Origin: Pseudoalteromonas sp. T1lg23B
GTDB lineage: Bacteria; Pseudomonadota; Gammaproteobacteria; Enterobacterales; Alteromonadaceae
DNA: 64,000 nucleotides
Assembly (NCBI RefSeq): GCF_002964665.1
Contig: NZ_PQBZ01000034.1
Coordinates: forward strand, 62,429 to 126,428
Direction of reading: 5' to 3'
Under the pieces are notes generated by a model that did not search any database, was not told where the DNA came from, and saw nothing but the letters and a program-made list of their open reading frames with translations. Of this stretch, positions 9,371 to 18,010 are shown one piece after another (within the stretch, counting starts at the first letter, position 1; each line of letters opens with the position of its first letter). The position numbers were made by a program, and so were the translations under genes.

Positions 9371-9991
9371 TTACTTCAAGTGTGTGCCAAGTTGCTGAAG
9401 GTAAGCAATGAGGGCTTGCATCTCTGTTTTGCCCTTAACTGCTGCTTCTGCACCTTGAATATCTTCTTCGGTGTATGGCACACCAAAGCCTTTGAAGACT
9501 TCAAGTTTTTTGGCGGTTAACTTACCGTCTAGTACATTTTCATCTAACCAAGGATAGCCTGGCATGTTCGACTCAGGCACCACTGAACGTGGGTCCATTA
9601 AGTGTGCATAGTGCCAGTCATCAGAGTAACGTTGACCTACACGTGCTAAGTCAGGACCAGTACGCTTAGAACCCCACTGGAATGGGTGATCCCATACTGA
9701 CTCACCAGCAACAGAGTAGTGGCCATAGCGCTCTACCTCGTCACGGAATGGGCGGATCATCTGTGAGTGACAGTTGTAACAACCTTCACGAACATAAATG
9801 TCACGACCTTCCATCTCAAGCGCAGTTAATGGACGTAGCCCATCAACTGGCTGAGTTGTATCTTTTTGGAACATCAGTGGTGTGATTTCTACCAGTGCAC
9901 CAAAGCTAATCGCAAATACAGTCAGAATAGCCATTAGGCCAACGTTCTTTTCTACGATTTCGTGTTTATTGGCTGAATTATTATTGCTCAT
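9371..9991 (-). CDS. ccoO: cbb3-type cytochrome c oxidase subunit II (CcoO)
   Basis: The monoheme subunit of cbb3 oxidase, 206 residues, anchored by a helix at about residues 18-38. The heme c site is C71-x2-C74-H75 in [11 protein letters not shown]. The family segment [16 protein letters not shown] and the motif NMPGYPWL, carrying the likely axial methionine, follow. It starts 12 bases after ccoN and is clearly co-transcribed. Confidence 0.97.
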   Translation of the reverse strand: MSNNNSANKHEIVEKNVGLMAILTVFAISFGALVEITPLMFQKDTTQPVDGLRPLTALEMEGRDIYVREGCYNCHSQMIRPFRDEVERYGHYSVAGESVWDHPFQWGSKRTGPDLARVGQRYSDDWHYAHLMDPRSVVPESNMPGYPWLDENVLDGKLTAKKLEVFKGFGVPYTEEDIQGAEAAVKGKTEMQALIAYLQQLGTHLK

Positions 9992-10003
9992 AATCTACAC
10001 CTC

Positions 10004-11437
10004 TTAAGCCATTTGCGCGTTTGCGTCAGTGGCAAGTGAACCACTTTTTGCAGTTACTGTGCGCAGCACGTTGTATGCCATTACCAGCATACCCACAACG
10101 ATGAACACACCGCCAAGGAAGCGCATGATGTAGAAAGGTTTAGACGCTTCAAGAGATTGAACGAAGCTGTACATTAACGTACCGTCTGCGTTTACTGCAC
10201 GCCACATCAGGCCTTGCATAACACCAGAGATCCACATTGCAACGATATACAATACAACACCTACGGTATGTAACCAGAAGTGGGTGTTAACCAGCTTAAC
10301 GCTGTACATGTTACCGTGACCAAATAGTGCTGGAATTAAGTGGTAGATGGCACCGATTGAGATCATAGCAACCCAGCCTAGGGCACCAGAGTGTACGTGG
10401 CCCACAGTCCAATCAGTGTAATGAGAAAGCGCGTTTACTGATTTAATTGCCATCATTGGTCCTTCGAAGGTAGACATACCATAGAAAGACAACGACACAA
10501 CTAAGAAACGAAGTACTGGGTCAGTACGTAGCTTATGCCATGCACCTGATAGCGTCATGATACCGTTGATCATACCACCCCAAGATGGAACGAATAGAAT
10601 CACAGACATAACCATACCTAAAGACTGAGTCCAGTCAGGTAGCGCTGTGTAGTGTAAGTGGTGAGGACCTGCCCAAATATATAAAGAAACAAGCGCCCAG
10701 AAGTGAACAACCGATAAACGGTAAGAGTAAACTGGACGACCTGCTTGTTTAGGTACGAAGTAGTACATCATACCCAAGAAACCAGCAGTAAGAAGGAAGC
10801 CTACCGCATTGTGGCCATACCACCACTGAACCATCGCATCTACAGCACCCGCGTAGATAGAGTATGATTTAGTTAATGATACTGGCACAGCCATGCTGTT
10901 TACGATATGAAGAATCGCAACAGTAATAATGAAACCAGCATAGAACCAGTTTGCTACATAGATATGAGACACTTTGCGCTTGATTAGCGTGCCAAAGAAT
11001 ACCACTGCATAAGATACCCAAACTACCGCTATTGCGATATCGATAGGCCACTCTAGCTCTGCATACTCTTTAGAAGAAGTAATACCTAGCGGCAATGTGA
11101 TGGCTGCTGAAACAATGATAGCTTGCCAACCCCAAAAGGTGAAAGCGGCTAATTTGTCTGAGAAAAGGCGCGTTTGACAAGTACGCTGAACAACATAGTA
11201 AGATGTTGCAAAGAGTGCACTTGTACCAAATGCAAAGATTACTGCGTTCGTATGTAACGGACGAAGTCGAGAGTAAGTCAACCATGGTGTGTCAAAGTTC
11301 AAAGCTGGCCAAGCTAGTTGGGCAGCAATAAGAACACCAACACCCATGCCAACGATGCCCCAAATCACTGTCATGATAGCGAATTGGCGTACAACCTTAT
11401 AGTTGTACTCAGTTTGTGATGCTACTGTTTGGCTCAT
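10004..11437 (-). CDS. ccoN: cbb3-type cytochrome c oxidase subunit I (CcoN)
   Basis: The catalytic proton-pumping subunit, 477 residues, with about twelve membrane helices. It holds the low-spin heme b, the high-spin heme b3 and CuB. Diagnostic histidine segments are visible: [31 protein letters not shown] and HVHSGALGW. The cross-linked tyrosine of cbb3 oxidases is expected in the helix containing [12 protein letters not shown]. This is the first gene of ccoNOQP. A 311-bp AT-rich region with an FNR-like site lies upstream. Confidence 0.97.
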   Translation of the reverse strand: MSQTVASQTEYNYKVVRQFAIMTVIWGIVGMGVGVLIAAQLAWPALNFDTPWLTYSRLRPLHTNAVIFAFGTSALFATSYYVVQRTCQTRLFSDKLAAFTFWGWQAIIVSAAITLPLGITSSKEYAELEWPIDIAIAVVWVSYAVVFFGTLIKRKVSHIYVANWFYAGFIITVAILHIVNSMAVPVSLTKSYSIYAGAVDAMVQWWYGHNAVGFLLTAGFLGMMYYFVPKQAGRPVYSYRLSVVHFWALVSLYIWAGPHHLHYTALPDWTQSLGMVMSVILFVPSWGGMINGIMTLSGAWHKLRTDPVLRFLVVSLSFYGMSTFEGPMMAIKSVNALSHYTDWTVGHVHSGALGWVAMISIGAIYHLIPALFGHGNMYSVKLVNTHFWLHTVGVVLYIVAMWISGVMQGLMWRAVNADGTLMYSFVQSLEASKPFYIMRFLGGVFIVVGMLVMAYNVLRTVTAKSGSLATDANAQMA

Positions 11438-11748
11438 TTTCTGGATTCCGCTGCAATTAATGCGATTAGAAATGAATTACCTGCATAAACAGGCCCTGCT
11501 TATTATTTCAACAAGTTCGTTTAAAAATAAATCTGATTAAGCAAATTTATTTCAAACCAACTTGAGAAACCCTTATTTTTGCAAGGAAATGATAATTTTT
11601 TTGCAAAAGAAAAGATACCTCAAACACCTAAAATTATGACATCAATCAAATTTTCGGCAATAAATTGCTCAACTATTCACCAATGTGGATTCTCTACAAA
11701 TTCTGCATTACCATTGCGCAGTTCTGCACAGACCCATTAGGATAAATA
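11438..11748. other. Divergent intergenic region between ccoN and a lipoprotein gene
   Basis: A 311-base AT-rich stretch holds the promoters of ccoN (minus) and the lipoprotein gene (plus). The only specific element recognised is the FNR-like site at 11636-11649. Confidence 0.6.
11636..11649. promoter_or_regulatory. Candidate FNR box
   Basis: ATGACatcaATCAA matches the FNR consensus TTGAT-N4-ATCAA at 8 of 10 positions, with one perfect half. It lies about 200 bases upstream of ccoN and 100 bases upstream of the divergent lipoprotein gene. FNR control of cbb3 operons is known in related bacteria; the site itself is an inference. Confidence 0.35.
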
Positions 11749-12195
11749 ATGACCAAGTTTTGGTTTTTTTACGCACTTGTTGCTGTGAGTGTATTGAGCG
11801 CATGCTCAGACCCTTCGACCATTATACATGAAAGTTCAGAAAAAAGTGAAAGTTCCTCACATTTAACAAACTGTATTGAAGCTAAGCCTTGTATTGACGC
11901 AGAGGGCGTTAGGGTCTGGTATAGCCAAGCAGTGCTTGAGGGGGAACAGGAATTTGAGGTAACGCTGGAAGTAGAACCACATATTCACGTAAATTCGGCG
12001 ATGTTGTCCGGAGAGAACATGAACATGGGCTACATTCCAGTACTTTTTACGCCCTTATCAGCGACGCGTTACAGAGCAAAGGCGATGGTGGGTCTATGTA
12101 GTAACGAACTAATGCAGTGGCGTTTAACCATTGAGTTAGAAAGTAGCAACGATAATTCCATGTCTAAAGTGTTTCCTTTATACATCACTCAATAA
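11749..12195 (+). CDS. Putative lipoprotein with a YtkA/FixH-like domain
   Basis: A protein of 148 residues with a lipoprotein signal (hydrophobic segment then the lipobox LSAC, lipidated cysteine at about residue 19). The mature part has a region ending in MNMGYIPVLFTPL, then YRAKAMVGLCSNELMQWRLTI. In order and character this resembles the small beta-sandwich YtkA/FixH-like domain, in which an MxMG motif precedes a GxW strand. The similarity is judged by eye. Four more cysteines and a methionine-rich loop could bind metal. It is divergent from ccoN and next to a GreA/GreB-like gene, so a link to oxidase or copper handling is possible but unproven. Confidence 0.5.
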   Translation: MTKFWFFYALVAVSVLSACSDPSTIIHESSEKSESSSHLTNCIEAKPCIDAEGVRVWYSQAVLEGEQEFEVTLEVEPHIHVNSAMLSGENMNMGYIPVLFTPLSATRYRAKAMVGLCSNELMQWRLTIELESSNDNSMSKVFPLYITQ

Positions 12196-12210
12196 CCACA
12201 GAGACAATAA

Positions 12211-12687
12211 ATGAATAAAGCCCATGTCATAGAGCACATCAGATTTGCCCTAGAGGCTAAGCTTGCAGAAGCCAAGCAAGCAGCAGACAGTGCGCGCATC
12301 GATGCCACGCACGAACAAAGCGCTGCTGAAACCCAATATGACTCGTTAAGTATAGAATCGGGATATTTGGCTCAAGGCCAAAGCGAACGTGTAAATGAAG
12401 CGCACAGATCAATTACCCTGTTTGAGCAAAGCTATGATTTACAAAACGCCGATAAAGTGACCGTAGGGAGTTTGATCAAAGCCATCGACTTAGATGATGA
12501 AACACACTGGTTTTACTTCGCTCCAAGTGAGGGAGGCCTGAAAGTAACAGTGCAAAAACAAACTGTATTGGTGATAACCCAATCGGCGCCAATAGGACAA
12601 GTGATGTTCAGCAAAATGATTGGTGATGAATGTGAATACCAAGTAGGAAGTCAGACATACAGCTTTGAGATTTTGGATATTTTATAG
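12211..12687 (+). CDS. GreA/GreB-like transcript-cleavage-factor family protein
   Basis: The 158-residue protein has an N-terminal helical region (about residues 5-75, alanine- and glutamate-rich, forming a probable coiled coil) and a C-terminal domain ending in ITQSAPIGQVMFSKMIGDE and FEIL. The PIGQVMFSK segment matches the conserved core of the GreA/GreB C-terminal domain (SPIGRALLGK in the classic proteins). True GreA and GreB have an acidic pair at the coiled-coil tip; this protein differs there, so an RNA-polymerase-binding paralogue is likelier than a cleavage factor. It starts 15 bases after the lipoprotein gene and probably shares its transcript. Confidence 0.6.
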   Translation: MNKAHVIEHIRFALEAKLAEAKQAADSARIDATHEQSAAETQYDSLSIESGYLAQGQSERVNEAHRSITLFEQSYDLQNADKVTVGSLIKAIDLDDETHWFYFAPSEGGLKVTVQKQTVLVITQSAPIGQVMFSKMIGDECEYQVGSQTYSFEILDIL

Positions 12688-12764
12688 CATATCTCACGGG
12701 GTTTTCTTTGCGGATGAAAGCAAGATGGGCGTCGTGCGGTGGTAACTTTAAAGCGATTTTCAAC

Positions 12765-13403
12765 ATGAATTTCTATAAAAATTATATTCATGCTCTATCT
12801 ATCATAATATTGCTGGGTTTTGTTCCGAGCTATATTTTACAATACCAATCACTGACACTAATGCATCATTTTCATGCGCTGCTCTCATTTATATGGTTAG
12901 TAGGCCTAAATGCACAGCCCGTATTAGTAGTTCATAGATTGGGCACTATACACAAGGCTTTCGGTTGGTTTTTAGTGTGTGTTGGGGCGCTTATGCTCAT
13001 TTCTACTTTCACTCTGTTTATCAGCACGTTTGAAACCAGAGTTAATCAAGGAGCGATATTTCGTCTCGTTTATTTACTAGATTTATTCTTATTGCCTTCA
13101 TTTGTTATTTTTATGCTGTTAGCCCTTGTTAATAGAAAACACCTAATGCAGCATACTAGCTATGTTGTACTTGCAACCATAATGCTACTTCCTCCAGGTT
13201 TAGGACGCTTAATTTATGGCATATTGCTAATGCCGTTATCACTTCCTGTGAGACTATTCTTTGAGCCAATGATTGCGCTGACTGTCGGTTTATTATTATA
13301 TTTTGGTCATCGTCAACATTGGCACTTTAGACCCACAAAATTCGCATTAAGTGGACTGTGTGTGACAACTGCTTTGTGTTACGTATACACGTATTATAGG
13401 TAA
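12765..13403 (+). CDS. Multi-pass membrane protein of unknown function
   Basis: About 212 residues with six or seven hydrophobic segments. The N-terminal part has histidines inside or next to membrane helices (MHHFHALLSFIWL, then HRLGTIHKAFGW), a pattern seen in a common family of uncharacterised bacterial membrane proteins. No enzymatic motif is seen. The ATG at 12765 is preferred because it places the first hydrophobic segment at the N-terminus, but no clear ribosome site precedes it. An ATG at 12714 in the same frame, with ACGGGG about 14 bases upstream, would add 17 residues. Confidence 0.55.
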   Translation: MNFYKNYIHALSIIILLGFVPSYILQYQSLTLMHHFHALLSFIWLVGLNAQPVLVVHRLGTIHKAFGWFLVCVGALMLISTFTLFISTFETRVNQGAIFRLVYLLDLFLLPSFVIFMLLALVNRKHLMQHTSYVVLATIMLLPPGLGRLIYGILLMPLSLPVRLFFEPMIALTVGLLLYFGHRQHWHFRPTKFALSGLCVTTALCYVYTYYR

Positions 13404-13609
13404 CCTAAACCGGTGCCGATTATTATTTAACATGACCTATCTATTAAAACCCAACACACTATGGCTTGTATGAAACCAATGAGAAAGAGTATAACGAGAA
13501 CTCTATTGAGTGTTAGCTCAGGAAATGAGGGCGTATATTTTATTGCGTTGACAATGCATGCTTCCCTAGAATAAATAAATGTAGAAGCACATTAACTAAG
13601 GAGAGTGAT

Positions 13610-14120
13610 ATGGCACAACAAGCCACGAGTTATCAATTTACCGCTAAGTTATTACGTCCAAAAGATATAGAAGATGGAGATGATTGGGCGTTCGTTGTTC
13701 TGCCTCATGATGCGAGCGCCTGTTTACCTCGTCGAGGGCGTACAACGGTGGTAGGGAAGACCAATGAGCAGCCATTTCAACAGTTACTTGAGCCAGACGG
13801 ACAAAAAAGCCAATACGCACTTTGCAGAACTTGCGCGTTTTGAGATACGGGGCATAGATAAAGAACCAGAACCTGACGTGCCGTATGACTTGCTTAAAGC
13901 CCTAGAGCAGGACCCGCCTGCGCTAGAAACTTGGCAAGCTACGACGACTATTGCACGTGTTGACTGGATACATCGGATCACGACTGCCAAACAAGCGAAG
14001 ACGCGGCTTAAGCGAGTCAATGATGCGTGCAGTATGTTAAGTGAAGGGAAAAAGAGAGTGTGTTGCTTTGATACCTCAGGGTTTTACAGCAAGGCTTTTG
14101 GTGCCCCAGAAATCAGATGA
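13610..14120 (+). pseudogene. Broken DUF1905 / YdeI-OmpD-associated-like gene
   Basis: The first frame (start after GGAGAG at 13601-13606) encodes a typical DUF1905 domain, ending in EPDGQKS near residue 68, and then runs into a short unrelated tail. A second frame picks up at about 13820 with FAELARFEI and continues through PEPDVPYDLLKALEQDPPA, WQATTTIARVDWIH and a C-terminal KRVCCFDTSG. That is the expected second half of DUF1905/YdeI fusion proteins. A frameshift at about 13805-13825 is therefore needed. The joint FEIRGIDKEPEPD also looks shortened relative to the family, pointing to an additional small deletion. The function of intact members is not known. Confidence 0.65.
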
Positions 14121-14231
14121 TTAAGGACGTTGACAGTATCTGAGTCTATCTACTTGAACAACTATATAAAATTCCTTTTAAACCTTTGCGCAAACTTGTG
14201 CGACTAAGCTGGTTTTAAAGGAGAATATATA

Positions 14232-15521
14232 ATGTCAAAAAGGCTAGTCACATCGATCACTTTAGCATTAGGGATGTGGATGACCTCGCAACCTGTCATC
14301 GCTCAGCAAATATTATTAACCAATGGGGTGCTGTTAGACCCAAATAACCAAAGTGCGCGCAAGCAACATTTATTGATGGACAATGACCAGATCATCGGTC
14401 GTTTTGATGTTATCCCAGAAGACTTTAGCGGTAAGCGAGTAGATATCAGTAACAAATATGTGATCCCCGGTCTGATAGACATGCACACTCACACATTTGG
14501 CAATCGTGCGCCAAACACGAATACAGAAAATATGGGGCCGAGTACCACAGCGCAAGTTGTACAGCATGCGGGGGTCACGGGCCTAGTGGATTTGTTTGGT
14601 AATGAGCAAACATTATTTGAGCATCGACGGTTACAACAGCAAGGGCTCATAGGTGGTGCAGACATTTATACCAGCTTATCTTGTTTGACTGCACCAGGTG
14701 GACACTGCTCCCAGTTTGGGGAAACACGCACCATCGCTAATGAGGAAGAAGCGGCAAAGCACATCTCTGAGTTAGCCCAAAAGCAGGCTGACGTTATAAA
14801 ACTTGTCAGTACCTTGGGGGGAAGATTACCTTCACTTTCTCCACAGTTATTGAAGTTTTCCGTTGCTCAGGCCCATAAGTATCGTCTTAAAGTCATTGTT
14901 CATGTTCACACGCTTGCGGATGTAGAAAGTGCTATCGCTGCAAAAGCTGATGCTATAACACATCTACCTGATGACGGCGTTGTCTCCAAGAGCTTGGCGC
15001 AAAGGTTATCAAAGCATGGTGTTATTGTGATCCCAACTCTTGCCTGTGATACAGATGAATATGAGTTCTTGTTTTCGGACGTACTTGATTCAAACTTAGT
15101 GAAAAAACTGACTGCACCTAGGGTTATTGAAGGTTATCGACACCAAGCTGCTCAAATGACAAGTGAACAAAAACACAAAGCTCAGCAGAGAACATTGAAA
15201 TACTATCAGTCAATCAAAAACTTAATAGCAGCAGATGTGGTGTTACTAACAGGCACGGATGCGGGAAATTATGGAACCCTACAAGGTTTTAGTTTGCATC
15301 GAGAATTATTGAAGTTCGCAGCCGCCGGGTTAACGCCATGGCAGGCACTAGCCAGTGCAACGAGTGAACCCAGACGGTTCCTAGGTAAACCCCCTGGCTT
15401 AGAAGTGGGGGCGCAATCTAGTGTTGTTATTCTTAATCATTCGCCAATAGAAAATATCATTAATACCCAAACAATCCACGCTGTGTTGCATAAAGGAAAA
15501 TACATTGAAAATAAACTGTAA
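14232..15521 (+). CDS. Exported amidohydrolase of the metal-dependent M38/imidazolonepropionase-like family
   Basis: A hydrolase of 429 residues with a signal peptide (about residues 1-24, ending PVIAQ), so it acts in the periplasm or outside. Binuclear amidohydrolase ligands are all visible: H85 and H87 (DMHTHTFG), K190 (ADVIKLVS), H224/H226 (VIVHVHT), H244 (AITHLPDDG) and D343 (LTGTDAGNYG). The family includes Xaa-Pro and other dipeptidases, carboxypeptidases and imidazolonepropionase, so the substrate cannot be named. A clear GGAG precedes the start (AAAGGAGAAT). It lies 70 bases upstream of the first of three leader-peptide genes. A role in processing or degrading those peptides is possible but is only positional inference. 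Confidence 0.8.
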   Translation: MSKRLVTSITLALGMWMTSQPVIAQQILLTNGVLLDPNNQSARKQHLLMDNDQIIGRFDVIPEDFSGKRVDISNKYVIPGLIDMHTHTFGNRAPNTNTENMGPSTTAQVVQHAGVTGLVDLFGNEQTLFEHRRLQQQGLIGGADIYTSLSCLTAPGGHCSQFGETRTIANEEEAAKHISELAQKQADVIKLVSTLGGRLPSLSPQLLKFSVAQAHKYRLKVIVHVHTLADVESAIAAKADAITHLPDDGVVSKSLAQRLSKHGVIVIPTLACDTDEYEFLFSDVLDSNLVKKLTAPRVIEGYRHQAAQMTSEQKHKAQQRTLKYYQSIKNLIAADVVLLTGTDAGNYGTLQGFSLHRELLKFAAAGLTPWQALASATSEPRRFLGKPPGLEVGAQSSVVILNHSPIENIINTQTIHAVLHKGKYIENKL

Positions 15522-15591
15522 AATTTAGCGGGGTGTACACCTTAAATTACTTGTTATTATCCCTTTGAACACAAAACAAAAGGAAATTACA

Positions 15592-15738
15592 ATGAACTTA
15601 AAACTTAAAAAGAAACTCATTAAGTCTCTATCAAAAGACGACAAGCAGCTTCCACGTGATGCAACTAAACAAATCGGTGGTGGAGCCTCTCTTATCAGAT
15701 GGCCTACAGACTACTGGATGTGTGGCGAGCCTGATTAA
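15592..15738 (+). CDS. Leader-type small peptide 1 (RiPP-precursor-like, GG leader, EPD tail)
   Basis: A gene of 48 codons with a good ribosome site (AAAAGGAAAT, 7 bases before ATG). The peptide starts MNLKLKKK, then xIKSLS, then QLPRDATKQIGGG, and ends with a short tryptophan-rich part (RWPTDYW, one Cys) and the C-terminus CGEPD. Three further copies with the same architecture lie at 15959, 16522 and 23578; this repeated conservation is the main evidence that it is expressed. A basic leader, a glycine-glycine break and a variable tail resemble precursors of ribosomally made, modified peptides. No modification enzyme is next to it. Its own terminator follows. A shared TTGTTATTATC about 40 bases upstream of copies 1 and 3 may contain the -10 element. 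Confidence 0.75.
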   Translation: MNLKLKKKLIKSLSKDDKQLPRDATKQIGGGASLIRWPTDYWMCGEPD

Positions 15739-15759
15739 TCCTAGCTAGACCCCAACGAG

Positions 15760-15786
15760 AAGAAGCACGTTAGTGCTTCTTTGTTT
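15760..15786 (+). terminator. Terminator of small peptide gene 1
   Basis: AAGAAGCAC, loop gtta, GTGCTTCTT, then a T-rich end. The stem resembles that after peptide gene 2. Confidence 0.8.
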
Positions 15787-15958
15787 CATACTCAAGCAGT
15801 CAAATGATTTCACGTTTGTCATTCAAGATTAAGAAACAAACTTGAGCGAATGGGTACATATGCTCATTTTCACGGCATCAAGTTCCATCTATTTGTTCTA
15901 CAGGATGTTGTTGCCACAGTGATTAATACGCAATCTCTAAATGTAAAAAGGAAATTCA

Positions 15959-16087
15959 ATGAACTTAAAGCTAAAAAAGAAACCAATAAAGTCACTATCT
16001 AATAGTGATAATAAACTGCCAATTGATGCAACTAAACAGATTGCTGGTGGAAGTATATCTTGGCCGTCATATGGCGAGCCTGATTAA
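15959..16087 (+). CDS. Leader-type small peptide 2 (RiPP-precursor-like)
   Basis: A gene of 42 codons, 220 bases after copy 1, with AAAAAGGAAATTC before the ATG. The leader is nearly the same as in copy 1: MNLKLKKKPIKSLS, then KLPIDATKQIAGG. After the glycines only eleven residues remain, SISWPSYGEPD, with no cysteine. A common crosslink through cysteine would thus not apply to this member. Synonymous changes dominate in the leader compared with copy 1 (for example CTT/CTA and AAA/AAG), which suggests selection on the leader protein sequence. A terminator follows. Confidence 0.72.
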   Translation: MNLKLKKKPIKSLSNSDNKLPIDATKQIAGGSISWPSYGEPD

Positions 16088-16105
16088 TCATCGTTTCGTG
16101 AACTG

Positions 16106-16130
16106 GAAGCATGTAAATGCTTCTTCGTTT
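16106..16130 (+). terminator. Terminator of small peptide gene 2
   Basis: GAAGCAT, loop gtaa, ATGCTTC, then TTCGTTT. It is related in sequence to the terminator after peptide gene 1. Confidence 0.7.
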
Positions 16131-16521
16131 GGACTTTCAACAGTTAGATGATTTCTTACACCTGCCATTCAAGATTAACAAACGTACTTAGCAAATGGAT
16201 GAAATCGAAGAAATCGATGGACACGCTCGTGTCACCATTTCAAGTTTAGTCTCGCTATGCTAAAGGGTACTACAGCTACTCTATCTGCTGAATTGGAACG
16301 TATTTAGTAGAAATACGTTTAGTTCTTATTTTTTTCTATAAGAAATATTATTTAAACCTTGTTATAACGAGTTGGCTTTAAAAGGGTTGGTTATTTAAAT
16401 TTATCTAGTATTTTTTGTTAACTAAAGTGGTGATTATCGATACTGATAATTTTGACAGGTCGTTTATAAATTTTTAATTGTTATTATCTTTGCGGCACTA
16501 AACAAACTAAAAGGAAATAAA
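16131..16521. other. Intergenic stretch between peptide genes 2 and 3
   Basis: The stretch between genes 2 and 3 runs from 16088 to 16521; apart from the terminator it contains no gene that can be supported. A block at about 16142-16199 resembles the sequence after peptide gene 1 (shared CATTCAAGATTAA at 15820-15832 and 16166-16178, 82 and 79 bases after the respective stops), a trace of tandem duplication. A TTGACA at 16452-16457 may be the -35 element of gene 3. Confidence 0.6.
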
Positions 16522-16668
16522 ATGAATTTAAAACTTAAAAAGAAACCGATGAAATCTCTTTTCAATAACGATAATCAACTTCCTAACGATGCAACTAAGA
16601 AAGTTGCGGGCGGCGGTTGGTGGCCGACAGAGTGGAGAGTTTGTCGCTCATATGGCGAGCCAGATTAA
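16522..16668 (+). CDS. Leader-type small peptide 3 (RiPP-precursor-like)
   Basis: A gene of 48 codons with ribosome site AAAAGGAAAT before the ATG. The leader reads MNLKLKKKPMKSLF, then QLPNDATKKVAGGG, followed by a tail rich in tryptophan and arginine (WWPTEWRVCRS) and ending YGEPD. It shares the last six residues SYGEPD with copy 2 and the WPT/W/C pattern with copy 1, so the tails are related but far more variable than the leader. A perfect terminator follows 19 bases after the stop. Confidence 0.75.
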   Translation: MNLKLKKKPMKSLFNNDNQLPNDATKKVAGGGWWPTEWRVCRSYGEPD

Positions 16669-16687
16669 TAGTTAATTATCTTGCAAT

Positions 16688-16714
16688 AAAAGAGACATAT
16701 GAATGTCTCTTTTT
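16688..16714 (+). terminator. Terminator of small peptide gene 3
   Basis: AAAAGAGACAT, loop atga, ATGTCTCTTTT, then more T: a perfect 11-bp stem. Confidence 0.85.
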
Positions 16715-16909
16715 ATATTCAAACTTTTATGCTTAATAACGCTTGAAATTGCTTGTTCTAGCTCTCTGATTAATGGGAGTAATTGCGCCATTTACATTCT
16801 TTTTAAACAAAGCGTCAAGGCCGAATAGATATGTTAATAATGCCATTTTAAGCTAAGTGGTAGTAGAAATAAAAGGCTATTTGCGTTTTACCGATAGCTG
16901 ACATTGAGG

Positions 16910-17902
16910 CTAAGAGAACAGTTTTCTTCTTACCACTTTACGGTACTCGCTCGGAGTTTGGTTAAGACGAGTCTTAAATACTCGAGTTAACAAACCTTGA
17001 GAATTAAAGCCCACGGATAGTGCGATGTCTTGAATCGATAAATTGCTACTGGCAAGCAACTCTTTGGCACCTTCAAGACGCAGAGATTGCAGGTAGTCTG
17101 TTGCGGTTTGTCCAGTGGCTGCTCGAAAACGCCTATTAAATGTACGCTGGCTCAAATCGAATTGTTGAGCGACCTGTGCCAGAGAAAGCTCATTGCTGTA
17201 GTTATTTTTTAGCCAAAATTGAATCGCTGCAATTTGTTCATCAGGATGCTTATCGACAGCGCCTTCCATATAGCGCTGTTCCTCGTATGGCTTGCGTATT
17301 TCGTGAGAAAAGTTTTGCTGTACGTGATGGGCAGCGGCTCTGCCGTACAGCAGTGAAATTAAATGGACTATGACATCCGCCAGTGCATTTAAACTGGCGA
17401 CGGTGTAAATACGTTCAGATTGTGTAATAAAAAAATCGGGTTTCAGGCGCACTTTTGGGTAATTACGCTCAAATTGTTTGGCATAATGCCAGTGTGTGGT
17501 CGCAGGGTGACCATCTAGCAAACCAGACTCTGCTAAAAAGCAAACGCCGGTTCCTACGCCAATAATGGTTGCTCCATTACTCCAACTTGCCTTTAACTCA
17601 TAGGCCAATTTGGGGGTTTTGCGTATCACAGGTCTTGGATTACGCCAGATACTTGGCACTATGACATAGTCTTGTTGGGCAATCTGGGTTAAATCTCCAT
17701 TGGGGATTACTTGCATACCAAGTTCATTTGCATGCGGGGTACTTTGTTCGCTTAGCCAAGACAGTTTTAAAGGACGAAAAGCAGCACCTAAGTGCCTCTT
17801 TGCGTAAGCTTCTCCTGCACGTAACATCTCTGCAGGCATGGTGACACTGGTTAACAGCATGTGTTCATATAGGGTAAAAGCAATACTAATGGCTTGGTTC
17901 AT
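16910..17902 (-). CDS. GlxA-type AraC family transcriptional regulator
   Basis: A regulator of 330 residues with two domains. The N-terminal part (about residues 1-190) has the DJ-1/PfpI-like fold, with the GxGxCFLAESGLLDGHPATTHW segment that marks GlxA-type proteins. The C-terminal part (about residues 225-325) has two helix-turn-helix motifs of the AraC type (LSLAQVAQQFDLSQRTFNRRF and IQDIALSVGFNSQGLLTRVFK). It is divergent from fabY with a 108-base gap, so fabY is one possible target. The peptide genes behind it are another. The effector is not known. Confidence 0.85.
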   Translation of the reverse strand: MNQAISIAFTLYEHMLLTSVTMPAEMLRAGEAYAKRHLGAAFRPLKLSWLSEQSTPHANELGMQVIPNGDLTQIAQQDYVIVPSIWRNPRPVIRKTPKLAYELKASWSNGATIIGVGTGVCFLAESGLLDGHPATTHWHYAKQFERNYPKVRLKPDFFITQSERIYTVASLNALADVIVHLISLLYGRAAAHHVQQNFSHEIRKPYEEQRYMEGAVDKHPDEQIAAIQFWLKNNYSNELSLAQVAQQFDLSQRTFNRRFRAATGQTATDYLQSLRLEGAKELLASSNLSIQDIALSVGFNSQGLLTRVFKTRLNQTPSEYRKVVRRKLFS

Positions 17903-18010
17903 CTGGTCTGACCATTGTTTTTTGGCTAAAAAGTTATGTTATTTGGCTAATATTGCATTATTAAGTTTTAAACTTCCAACTAAAATCGATGATATTAATA
18001 GTTTTATAGA

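Noticed and set aside
15592..16668. Calling the small peptides class I lanthipeptides
   Set aside because: The leader is reminiscent of them, but one member has no cysteine, Ser/Thr are few in the tails, and no lanthionine-forming enzyme is visible.
15592..16714. Toxin-antitoxin type I modules or a CRISPR-like repeat array
   Set aside because: The peptides are basic at the N-terminus and not membrane-spanning, no antisense RNA signals were seen, and repeat spacing is irregular with coding content.
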